From CAZJBS01 sp964544475 (GTDB lineage: Bacteria > CLD3 > SB21): a DNA stretch of 29,780 nt. The stretch is from assembly GCA_964544475.1 (NCBI GenBank), contig CAZJBS010000037.1:1-29780 (forward strand), written 5' to 3'. The position numbers and the translations under genes were made by a program. Below the pieces are notes generated by a model. The model did not search any database. It was not told where the DNA came from and saw only the letters and a program-made list of their open reading frames with translations. Position 1 is the stretch's first letter, and each line of letters starts with the position of its first letter. Below, piece by piece: positions 6,512 through 13,966 of the stretch.

Positions 6512-8956
6512 ATGTCTACGATTGAGAAAATCGTTCCCGTCAATATCGAAGACGAGATGCGGAACAGCTACATTGATTATTCCATGTCCGTGATTGTGTC
6601 CCGTGCCATACCGGATGTCCGGGACGGGATGAAACCCGTGCACCGTCGCGTGATGTTCGGCATGAACGAACTGGGCCTGGCCTACAACAAGCCGTACAAA
6701 AAATCGGCGCGCGTCGTCGGCGAAGTGCTTGGCAAATACCATCCCCACGGTGATACGGCGGTGTATGACACCATCGTCCGCATGGTGCAGCCGTTTTCGC
6801 TGCGCTATCCCCTGGTCGACGGCCAGGGCAATTTCGGATCCGTGGACGGCGACGCCCCGGCCGCCATGCGATACACGGAAGTCCGTCTTTCGCGGATAGC
6901 CGAGGACATGCTGCGGGATCTCGAAAAGAATACGGTCAATTTCATACCCAATTTCGACGATACCCTGACTATGCCGGAAGTGCTTCCGGCCGTGGTGCCC
7001 AACCTTCTGATCAACGGATCGGCCGGTATCGCCGTTGGTATGGCCACCAATATTCCGCCGCACAACCTGACCGAAGTCGTCGACGGTCTCGCCCACCTGA
7101 TCGACAATCCGGACTGTTCGATCAAAGACCTGATGAAATTCATCAAGGGCCCCGATTTCCCGACCGCCGGCATCATCAACGGATTCGGCGGCATCAAGGA
7201 CGCCTACGAAACGGGGCGCGGCAAAATTTTGTTGCGGGCACGGGCCACGATCGAAACCGCCAAGAACGGTCGCGCCAGCATCATCGTCAACGAAATACCG
7301 TACCAGGTCAACAAGTCGTCCCTGATCGAAAAGATATCGGACCTGGTCCGGGACAAGAAAGTGGAAGACGTCAGCGCCCTGCGCGATGAATCCGACCGCG
7401 ACGGCATGCGCATTGTGATCGAACTCAAGCGCGACGCCAACGCCCAGGTCATCATGAACAACCTGTACAAACACACGCAGATGCAGACGACCTTCGGCAT
7501 CATCATGCTGGCCCTGGTGGACGGCCGTCCCGTCGTGCTCAACCTCAAGCAGGCCCTGGAACATTTTGTTGAGCACCGCCACGACGTCGTGTTGCGCCGG
7601 ACCCAATTCGAGTTGGAGGCGGCGGAAAAACGGGCCCATATTCTCGAAGGACTCAAGATTGCCCTGGAGAACATCGACGCGGTCATCGCGCTCATCAAGA
7701 AATCCAAGGACCCGCACGCCGCCAAAGAAGGTTTGATGAAAAAATTCAAGCTGAGCGACATCCAGGCGACGGAAATCCTCAAGATGCAGCTTCAGCGGCT
7801 CACCAGTCTGGAAGTGGAAAAAATCGAAAATGAGTACAAAGAAGTCATCAAGCTGATTGAAAAACTGCAGAGTATCCTGAAGAGCCGCCCCAAGCGCATG
7901 CAGATCATCAAGGACGAATTGCTTGAGATACGTAAGACCTTCGGCGACGCGCGCCGGACCGAGATCGTCAAGAAGGAAGCCGCCGAGATCGAATTGGAAG
8001 ACACGATTGCGGAAGAAGAAATGGTCGTCACCATTTCCCACCAGGGCTACATCAAGCGCTTCCCGGTGAGCGGGTACCGGCGACAGGGCCGGGGCGGGCA
8101 GGGTGTCAGCGGCGGGTCCACAAAGGAGGACGATTACATCGAACACCTCTTCACGGCTTCCACGCACGATTATATTCTGTTCTTCACCAACAAGGGCCGG
8201 TGTTACTGGCTCAAGGTGTATGAAATTCCACAGGTGGGCAAGACGGCCCGCGGCAAGCATATCACCAATATGATCGAGCAACAGGCCGACGAGCAGATGC
8301 GCGCCTTCATCAATGTGAAGGAATTCAGCGAAGAAGCCTCGGTGCTCATGGTCAGCCGTCAGGGCGTCATCAAGAAAACCAACCTGTCCGAATTCTCAAA
8401 CCCGCGCAAAGGCGGCATCATCGCCATTACGATTGACAACAAGGACGACCTGGTCGAAGCCAAGATCACCGACGGCAAACGGGATATCATCATCGGCACA
8501 AAGGACGGCATGGCGATCCGGTTCAAGGAGGACGAAGTCCGTGAGATGGGCCGTTCGGCGCGCGGCGTGACGGGCATCGATCTGGCCAAGGGCGATCACG
8601 TCGTCGGCACCGTCGTTCTGAAACGGGAAAACGGGACCATTCTTGTCGTCTCCGATCAGGGTTACGGCAAGCGCAGCGAGGTGATCGACTACCGCGTGAC
8701 CCATCGCGGCGGCAAGGGCGTCGTGACCATGAAATCGACGGAAAAAACCGGCAATATGATCGCCATCCGGGAAGTAGTCGACTCCGAGGATTTGATGATC
8801 ATCACCGAAAATGGCATGGTCATCCGCCTGAAGATGTCCGATATCCGGACGATGGGCCGCAACACGCAGGGCGTCCGGCTTGTGAAACTCAAGGAAGACG
8901 ACACGATTTCGGATATTACGAGCATCCAGGAAGACGAAGAAGGTCCGGCCGAATAG
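6512..8956 (+). CDS. gyrA: DNA gyrase subunit A
   Basis: An 814-residue breakage-reunion subunit of gyrase. The catalytic tyrosine is Y121 in AAMRYTEVRLS. The quinolone-interacting region reads KYHPHGDTAVYDTIVR, so the residue equivalent to E. coli Ser83 is Thr82 and Asp87 is Asp86. The tower and coiled-coil part is followed by a C-terminal beta-pinwheel whose GyrA box reads QGRGGQG (about 525-531), a variant of the canonical QRRGGKG but still consistent with DNA-wrapping gyrase rather than topoisomerase IV. Pinwheel blades with repeated VSDQGYGKR-like strands run to the acidic C-terminus (EDEEGPAE). AAAGGAG at 6494-6500 sets the start. rex follows after 21 bases. Confidence 0.97.
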   Translation: MSTIEKIVPVNIEDEMRNSYIDYSMSVIVSRAIPDVRDGMKPVHRRVMFGMNELGLAYNKPYKKSARVVGEVLGKYHPHGDTAVYDTIVRMVQPFSLRYPLVDGQGNFGSVDGDAPAAMRYTEVRLSRIAEDMLRDLEKNTVNFIPNFDDTLTMPEVLPAVVPNLLINGSAGIAVGMATNIPPHNLTEVVDGLAHLIDNPDCSIKDLMKFIKGPDFPTAGIINGFGGIKDAYETGRGKILLRARATIETAKNGRASIIVNEIPYQVNKSSLIEKISDLVRDKKVEDVSALRDESDRDGMRIVIELKRDANAQVIMNNLYKHTQMQTTFGIIMLALVDGRPVVLNLKQALEHFVEHRHDVVLRRTQFELEAAEKRAHILEGLKIALENIDAVIALIKKSKDPHAAKEGLMKKFKLSDIQATEILKMQLQRLTSLEVEKIENEYKEVIKLIEKLQSILKSRPKRMQIIKDELLEIRKTFGDARRTEIVKKEAAEIELEDTIAEEEMVVTISHQGYIKRFPVSGYRRQGRGGQGVSGGSTKEDDYIEHLFTASTHDYILFFTNKGRCYWLKVYEIPQVGKTARGKHITNMIEQQADEQMRAFINVKEFSEEASVLMVSRQGVIKKTNLSEFSNPRKGGIIAITIDNKDDLVEAKITDGKRDIIIGTKDGMAIRFKEDEVREMGRSARGVTGIDLAKGDHVVGTVVLKRENGTILVVSDQGYGKRSEVIDYRVTHRGGKGVVTMKSTEKTGNMIAIREVVDSEDLMIITENGMVIRLKMSDIRTMGRNTQGVRLVKLKEDDTISDITSIQEDEEGPAE

Positions 8957-8977
8957 CGCCGTCCTTGGGAACCCTCT

Positions 8978-9652
8978 ATGAAAACGACCAAGAAATCACC
9001 TCCGAAACGCCGCACGCAGAGAGCCTCCTCGTCGACCATCCGGCGACTGTCGAAATACTACCGGACGTTGAATGATCTCCTGAGGGATGGCGTTGCCCAT
9101 GTGTCTTCGGAGGAACTGGCCCGGATCGACGGATTCACCTCCGCCCAGGTGCGCAAGGATTTTGCCACGTTCGGCAATTTCGGAAAACGCGGACTCGGCT
9201 ATCATGTCATCGATCTCAAGAGCCAGATCGCCGGTATTCTCGGTCTCAACCGCCAATGGAATGTGGCCATTGTCGGCGCGGGCAATATCGGTTCGGCCCT
9301 GATCGATTATGGTGAATTCCGCGCGCACAGTTTCCTGGTGCGCCTCATATTGGACAACGATCCACGGAAGATCGGCTCTGTGGTCAAGTCGCTGGTGGTC
9401 AAAGACGTGAGGTCGATGACCGAGGAGTTCCGCAAGGAAAACATCGAGATCGTCATATTGGCTGTACCCGCCGAGCAGGCCCAGGCCGTGGCCGAACAGG
9501 TCGTTGAGGCGGGCGCCAAAGCCATCCTGAATTTCGCGCCCCGCAGTCTGACTCTCCCTGGCGACGTGGCCGTGCGCCAGGAAAACACCGCCATGGAGCT
9601 CGAGGCGCTGTCGTATTTCATCATGAACAAAGAACATCTCAGCCGGAAATGA
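8978..9652 (+). CDS. rex: Redox-sensing transcriptional repressor Rex
   Basis: A 224-residue homodimeric repressor that senses the NADH/NAD+ ratio: NADH binding releases it from operators at fermentation and respiration genes. The N-terminal winged helix (about residues 19-85) carries the Rex signature VSSEELARIDGFTSAQVRKD followed by FGNFGKRGLGY. A Rossmann fold follows with the dinucleotide loop VAIVGAGNIGSA (G100, G102, G105) and ILAVPAEQAQ. The C-terminal helix for domain swapping ends in ALSYFIMNKE. The N-terminus has an extra basic stretch (TTKKSPPKRRTQR). The Shine-Dalgarno sequence is weak, suggesting coupling to gyrA. Rex next to gyrase is unusual, but the gene itself is canonical. 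Confidence 0.95.
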   Translation: MKTTKKSPPKRRTQRASSSTIRRLSKYYRTLNDLLRDGVAHVSSEELARIDGFTSAQVRKDFATFGNFGKRGLGYHVIDLKSQIAGILGLNRQWNVAIVGAGNIGSALIDYGEFRAHSFLVRLILDNDPRKIGSVVKSLVVKDVRSMTEEFRKENIEIVILAVPAEQAQAVAEQVVEAGAKAILNFAPRSLTLPGDVAVRQENTAMELEALSYFIMNKEHLSRK

Positions 9653-9656
9653 AACC

Positions 9657-11075
9657 ATGACGTTATCGCACGAATCCTTTGACCGGATCGCCAAAATCGT
9701 TTGCGCCCAGCTGATGGAAAAATTGGGAGGCAAGGATCAATGGTCGTATTTCGAACTCACCAGGCCTTCCACCGACGAACCGTTGCGCCGCGTCTTCCTT
9801 CAGTTCCATGAAGAGATGTTTGTCCGTGAAAAGAAACGGCTGCTCGCCTCGCCCGACGGGTTTCCCGTCGCCTACACCTCGGATGCCGTACTCAAACAAC
9901 TTGATCTGTTGATCGACGAACTCAAACGGCAGGTCATTATTAAACGCCGTGACGTCGAGGGCATTTTGCGTGAAACGATTCTTCGGCAGATCCAGTTCAT
10001 TGTCATGCCCCTGACGACGGTGGAAAATCTGCTGTTTCGGGAAGCCTCCGCGCGGACGGTAATGGACATCATCGCCACGTTCCGTGAATTCGAAAAATAC
10101 CGATACTACCCCGATGCCCTTGAAAAGTACGCCTCGGCCAAAGGCATTGCCCACCTGACGAAAGGCCAGATGCGTTTGCTCGTCACCGAAATCAATCAAA
10201 GCTTGTTTGGTCCCGATGGATTGGAAAATGTCCTGAAGGTGTCCGGCCTGATCATGAAGGAAATTTGCGATCTGCAGGGCCGCGCCACCACCAGTATTGA
10301 TATCCGGCTGCTGATGATGGCCTTTGCCGACCGGTCCCTTCGCGACTTCGAGGTCGCCCTCAACATCGAAAAAGAACTGGGCAATGAGGAAATCAACCTG
10401 TACGGACTGCGCCAGGTTTTGAACCGCTTTGCGCTGCTCAAGACGAAAAAAGGCGGAGTGCCGTCCCCGGTGGCCGAGACCATGACGCAAGAACCGCCCA
10501 AACCGACTGTGGTCGAAAAAACCAAAGATACGACCGGTGTGATCATTGACAAAGTCCTGAAGGAGGACGAGAGCGGCGAGATTATCGACATTCATGAAAT
10601 CATCGGGCAGACCAAGAAAGATCCCACGACCCGCGAACTCAAGCCGCCGACGTCGGAAACGAAAAAACCTCCCGTGCCGAGCGCTGAAAAGGCCCCGCCA
10701 GAAATGGCCGTTATTCCCGACGATGTGACCGGCGAATTCATCAAGGAAGAACTGGTGGAGGGCTTTTCGGACGACACGGCGGCCATCAAACTGCTTGCTT
10801 TGCGGGAAGCCGACCGTCTCGCGCCCATGGAGAGCCTGATTACGGAAAAAGACGAAAAAATTTTCATGAAGAAAATTTTCTTTGACGACCGGGCCGACTA
10901 TCGTGGATTCGTCAACCACCTCAACCGCACAAAGACCTGGAAAGAAGCCATCAACGTGCTGGATGAAAAATTGTACGGCAACAAAGTCGATCCGTATTGC
11001 AAGGAGGCCATCCGTTTCAGTGATATTGTCTATGCACGATTTTATCCACCTGAAAAGAATGAAAACGCCGGGTGA
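9657..11075 (+). CDS. Conserved-looking hypothetical protein with helical N-domain, disordered linker and C-terminal domain
   Basis: A 472-residue protein that I do not recognise. Residues 1-262 look like an all-helical domain with several long amphipathic helices (for example VLKQLDLLIDELKRQVII and EGILRETILRQIQF). Residues about 265-350 are a Pro/Lys/Thr/Glu-rich, probably disordered linker (EPPKPTVVEKTK, KPPTSETKKPPVPSAEKAPP). Residues about 395-465 form a compact basic-aromatic C-terminal domain (FMKKIFFDDRADYRGFVNHL, TWKEAINVLDEKLY, ARFYPP) that could be a TPR-like helical pair. There is no signal peptide or membrane segment, so it is probably cytoplasmic. It starts 4 bases after rex and is followed by the CcmD-like gene. 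A regulatory or scaffolding role would be inference only. Confidence 0.8.
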   Translation: MTLSHESFDRIAKIVCAQLMEKLGGKDQWSYFELTRPSTDEPLRRVFLQFHEEMFVREKKRLLASPDGFPVAYTSDAVLKQLDLLIDELKRQVIIKRRDVEGILRETILRQIQFIVMPLTTVENLLFREASARTVMDIIATFREFEKYRYYPDALEKYASAKGIAHLTKGQMRLLVTEINQSLFGPDGLENVLKVSGLIMKEICDLQGRATTSIDIRLLMMAFADRSLRDFEVALNIEKELGNEEINLYGLRQVLNRFALLKTKKGGVPSPVAETMTQEPPKPTVVEKTKDTTGVIIDKVLKEDESGEIIDIHEIIGQTKKDPTTRELKPPTSETKKPPVPSAEKAPPEMAVIPDDVTGEFIKEELVEGFSDDTAAIKLLALREADRLAPMESLITEKDEKIFMKKIFFDDRADYRGFVNHLNRTKTWKEAINVLDEKLYGNKVDPYCKEAIRFSDIVYARFYPPEKNENAG

Positions 11076-11081
11076 CCCGGC
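11067..11081 (+). promoter_or_regulatory. GC hairpin spanning a stop codon just before the ccmD-like start
   Basis: GCCGGG-TGA-CCCGGC is a perfect 6-bp stem whose 3-base loop is the stop codon of the 472-residue gene. There is no U tract, so it is not a terminator. It sits 3 bases before the GGAG that serves the next start and could affect translation initiation or mRNA stability there. Confidence 0.4.
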
Positions 11082-11092
11082 TACGGAGAATT

Positions 11093-11239
11093 ATGGAAAA
11101 CCTTTCCTATTTGTTTGCCGCTTTTTCGTTTATCTGGGTTATTCTTTTCTACTATGTATTTCGGATGAACCGGAAGCAGAAGTCCCTGCAGGACGAGATT
11201 GAGCAGGTTCGCCGAATACTCGAAGAAAAGTCCAGATGA
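11093..11239 (+). CDS. CcmD-like small membrane protein
   Basis: A 48-residue protein with an acidic N-terminus, one membrane helix (YLFAAFSFIWVILFYYVF, about residues 6-23) and a charged cytoplasmic tail predicted to form a coiled coil (KSLQDEIEQVRRILEEKSR). This size and layout, an N-terminal helix followed by a Q/K-rich L-x-x-E-I-x-x-L/V-like segment, match the CcmD family. Those proteins associate with the CcmABC heme-handling ABC complex in cytochrome c maturation. GGAG at 11085-11088 lies 4 bases before the ATG. No ccmA, ccmB, ccmC or ccmE is seen in this window, so it is either an isolated CcmD-like gene or an unrelated single-pass protein. It is the last gene of the block. Confidence 0.65.
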   Translation: MENLSYLFAAFSFIWVILFYYVFRMNRKQKSLQDEIEQVRRILEEKSR

Positions 11240-11363
11240 GCAAGCCGCTGTCCAGTGTGACTTGACCATTTTCCGTTTGCAAACATCCCGCAAACCTCGT
11301 ACTTTCCCTCGCCTGAAAAACAACCCTTCTTTTCTTTTTTTTTGATGCATTAAGGATTCTCCC
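11240..11363 (+). other. Intergenic region with the peptidase promoter and a pyrimidine tract
   Basis: Between the ccmD-like gene and the first M14 peptidase. It contains a promoter-like pair at 11277-11305 and a pyrimidine-rich tract ending in nine T residues (11335-11343). I saw no stable hairpin before the T run, so a terminator for the upstream operon is not supported. Confidence 0.5.
11277..11305 (+). promoter_or_regulatory. Predicted promoter of the first M14 carboxypeptidase
   Basis: TTGCAA at 11277-11282 and TACTTT at 11300-11305 are separated by exactly 17 bases. The overlapping TTTG at 11276-11279 and the TAnnTTT shape of the -10 also recall the Bacteroidetes -33/-7 promoter pattern. 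The predicted start is near 11312. AAGGA at 11352-11356 then precedes the ATG by 7 bases. Confidence 0.4.
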
Positions 11364-13787
11364 ATGATTACGAGCTGGTTCCCATTCATGACTCGGCCTT
11401 TGCGAAGGATCGGTCTTGGCGCCATCCTTGCCTGCGCGTTTCTTCTGAGCGGTTTTTCCGGAACACCGGAAAAATATTCGGAAGTCAGGATTTTTGTGAA
11501 TACCCATGATCAGATCCAGGCTCTGCAAAATGCCGGTTTGTATTTTGACCACGTGAAGAATGAAAAAACGTCGATTCGGACGATCCTGAACAGCGAAGAA
11601 ATGGCCGTCCTTCGTCGCGCCGGCGTGTCGTTTGAAATTGTCATCGACGATGTGGTGGCCGATTATGAACGACGTACCGCCATGACCGCCGGTGAACTCC
11701 GGTCCCTTGAACGACGGATGAAAGAGGATTACGGCATCGACGGCTTCGGGTATGGCAGTATGGGAGGCTTCTACACCAATGCGGAAGTGAATGGGAAACT
11801 GGATTCGATGCACATACAGTATCCGAATCTCACGACGCAAAAAGACTCCATCGGGACGACCATCGAGGGACGCAAAATTTACGCCATCAAGATTTCCAGC
11901 AATCCGGGCGTCAACGATACTTCAAAACCTGAAATCATTTACACGTCCCTTATCCATGCCCGTGAACCGCAGTCCATGATGACGCTGATTTATTACATGT
12001 ATTACCTGCTCGAGAATTACGGCGTCAACGAAGAAGTCACCTACCTGCTCGATCATCGGCAATTGTGGTTCATACCGGTCATCAACCCGGACGGCTACGT
12101 GTACAACCAGACGACCAATCCGAACGGCGGCGGCTTGTATCGCAAGAACCGGCGCAACGGGAACAATGGAATTGACCTCAATCGGAATTTCGGCACGTAT
12201 GAGTATTGGAATTCGCCAAATGGCGGTTCATCGACGGACCCGTCATCGGACACCTACCGTGGTACGGCGCCGTTTTCGGAGCCGGAAACCGGCGGGATCC
12301 GTGACTTTGTCAATGCCCATCGTTTCAGGACCGGACTGAATTATCACACCTACAGCAATCTGCTCATCTATCCGTGGGCCTGGATTGATCCGCAATTGAC
12401 GCCCGATTCCTCGTTCTTCACGTATTGGGCCAATGAAATGACGGCGTACAACGGCTACGAGCCCGGCACGGCTTCCCAGACGGTCGGTTATTTTGTACGG
12501 GGCGGGACGGACGACTGGATGTACGGGGATGTGTCGACCGGCCGCAGTAAGATCCTGTCCATGACGCCCGAAGTGGGATCGACGGGCTTCTGGCCAACTC
12601 AACAGGAGATATTTCCACTGGCCCAGGAAAATCTGCGCCCGAATCTTTACATCGCATGGGCCGGCGGCGAATTTGTGGACCTTCAGGCGACCGTCTTCAA
12701 CCAGCCGACCTACAACGCGGGTGATACCGGCAACGTCAGGATCATCCTGCAAAGCAAGGGCATCAAAACCCAGCTGAATGTGGATTGCGAATGGACCACC
12801 CTGAGTTCGTATCTCACACTTCTGGATTCGGTCGGGTCAGTGTCGTTTGCGTCGTTCCGCCAGAAAGACACGATCACCCTGGGCTTCGTGGTGTCCGAGT
12901 CCATTGGCACCGGGTATGCCATTCCGACCAGTCTTGCGCTAAGGACGGCCGGTACGACGATGATGACCCACACGATCAACGTTCTGGTCGGTGCGCCACA
13001 GGTGATTTTCACTGACGACGCCGAAGAATCGATGGCAAATTGGACGACGGCCGGATCCACGAACGGCACATGGGGACAAACCACCGCACAGCACCATTCG
13101 GGCGCCAAGTCCTTTGCCGATAGCCCGGGCGGATCCTACCTCAGCAACGCATCCGCCAGGCTGACGAGCACCGCCACGTATGATTTCACATCCTCCTCGT
13201 CGGTGACACTTGCCTTCTGGGACAAATACGTGACCGAGGTCGATTATGATTATTGTAATGTCGAGGTTTCCACCAATGCCGGATCGACCTGGATATCCCT
13301 GGCCAAATACGATGGCACGCAATCGTCGTGGTTGCAGAAATCCTTTGATGCCTCGGCCTACGCGGCCGGCCGGGCGAATGTGAAATTTCGTTTTGTGCTG
13401 ACGTCGGATGTCAGCCTGACCTACGACGGATGGCATGTCGACGACATCCAGATCAAGACCTACAGCGCCCCGCCTATCGTGGATGTGTCCGATGACGGCC
13501 ACCCGCCGGTGGTTTTTTCACTCGGTCAAAATTACCCGAATCCATTCAATCCGTCGACGACCATCCACTACGAAATCGGCCGCGAATCGAAAGTCACCTT
13601 GACTATCTACAACGTGCTTGGCCAACGGGTGCGCAGTCTGATCCGCGGCGCCAGTCAGGTCGGTAAACAAACGGTCACGTGGGACGGTCGCAACGACTCC
13701 GGCCATGCGGTCACCAGCGGCATGTATTTCTATCGGCTGGAAGCCGGTACCTTTGTCAAAAGCCGAAAAATGATTCTTCTCAAGTAA
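11364..13787 (+). CDS. Secreted M14 family zinc carboxypeptidase with T9SS type A sorting domain
   Basis: An 807-residue exported metallopeptidase. A basic N-terminus and hydrophobic stretch (LGAILACAFLLSGFSG) form a signal peptide. A propeptide-like segment (SEVRIFVNTHDQIQALQ) leads to the M14 catalytic domain, about residues 130-435. Zinc ligands are H198 and E201 in HAREP and H328 in NYHTYSN. The substrate-binding NPDGY and DLNRNFG motifs are present, and the catalytic base is E403 in MTPEVGS. Then come a linker beta-domain, a jelly-roll/MAM-like domain (about 548-700, ending YDGWHVDDIQI) and a T9SS C-terminal domain with QNYPNPFNPSTT, VLGQRV and SGMYFYRL, ending KMILLK. The family removes C-terminal residues from peptides. 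The sorting domain predicts Sec export followed by type IX secretion to the surface or medium. Paralogous to the next gene. Confidence 0.93.
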   Translation: MITSWFPFMTRPLRRIGLGAILACAFLLSGFSGTPEKYSEVRIFVNTHDQIQALQNAGLYFDHVKNEKTSIRTILNSEEMAVLRRAGVSFEIVIDDVVADYERRTAMTAGELRSLERRMKEDYGIDGFGYGSMGGFYTNAEVNGKLDSMHIQYPNLTTQKDSIGTTIEGRKIYAIKISSNPGVNDTSKPEIIYTSLIHAREPQSMMTLIYYMYYLLENYGVNEEVTYLLDHRQLWFIPVINPDGYVYNQTTNPNGGGLYRKNRRNGNNGIDLNRNFGTYEYWNSPNGGSSTDPSSDTYRGTAPFSEPETGGIRDFVNAHRFRTGLNYHTYSNLLIYPWAWIDPQLTPDSSFFTYWANEMTAYNGYEPGTASQTVGYFVRGGTDDWMYGDVSTGRSKILSMTPEVGSTGFWPTQQEIFPLAQENLRPNLYIAWAGGEFVDLQATVFNQPTYNAGDTGNVRIILQSKGIKTQLNVDCEWTTLSSYLTLLDSVGSVSFASFRQKDTITLGFVVSESIGTGYAIPTSLALRTAGTTMMTHTINVLVGAPQVIFTDDAEESMANWTTAGSTNGTWGQTTAQHHSGAKSFADSPGGSYLSNASARLTSTATYDFTSSSSVTLAFWDKYVTEVDYDYCNVEVSTNAGSTWISLAKYDGTQSSWLQKSFDASAYAAGRANVKFRFVLTSDVSLTYDGWHVDDIQIKTYSAPPIVDVSDDGHPPVVFSLGQNYPNPFNPSTTIHYEIGRESKVTLTIYNVLGQRVRSLIRGASQVGKQTVTWDGRNDSGHAVTSGMYFYRLEAGTFVKSRKMILLK

Positions 13788-13966
13788 CCGGTTGAACATG
13801 TGAATTGAACAAACAAACGCGTACACTTTCTCTGAAACAACGGCATCGGTCAAATCTGAAGCATGGCCATGACCTCATTAAGACGCAAAAAGAACTGAAT
13901 CCCGAGAACGGCATCCCGATGTGTGGATGCCGTTTCCGTTTGGTGACGGCACACTCCGAGGTGATC
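13788..13966 (+). other. Intergenic region between the two M14 peptidase genes
   Basis: The 179-base gap has no recognisable gene. Its coding frame continues open upstream of the second peptidase, but the translation (basic, Gln/Lys/His-rich) does not resemble a secreted-protein N-terminus. It contains the strong hairpin at 13907-13934. No convincing promoter with standard spacing was found. Confidence 0.5.
13907..13934 (+). terminator. Strong hairpin between peptidase genes, possible terminator or attenuator
   Basis: AACGGCATCC and GGATGCCGTT are a perfect 10-bp inverted repeat around an 8-base loop (CGATGTGT). The downstream tail TCCGTTTGG is only partly T-rich. It ends 32 bases before the start of the second peptidase, so it may terminate the first gene's transcript, or act as an attenuator or mRNA-end stabiliser if the two genes are co-transcribed. 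Confidence 0.55.

Noticed and set aside
6401..8281. Long open frame (about 625 codons) antisense to gyrA
   Set aside because: Same reasoning: it shadows gyrA, has no ribosome-binding site and shows repetitive His/Asp/Phe/Val composition typical of antisense frames.
9663..10919. Minus-strand open frame of about 418 codons opposite the 472-residue hypothetical
   Set aside because: The plus-strand gene has correct operon spacing and sensible domain composition. The minus-strand product is rich in Phe/His/Arg without structure.
11042..11050. TTATCCACC, one mismatch from a DnaA box
   Set aside because: A single imperfect copy inside a coding region with no neighbouring boxes is not evidence for an origin.
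13805..13966. Upstream 54-codon extension of the second peptidase
   Set aside because: It would bury the signal peptide behind a basic segment and include the hairpin at 13907-13934, whereas the ATG at 13967 has its own GAGGTG.
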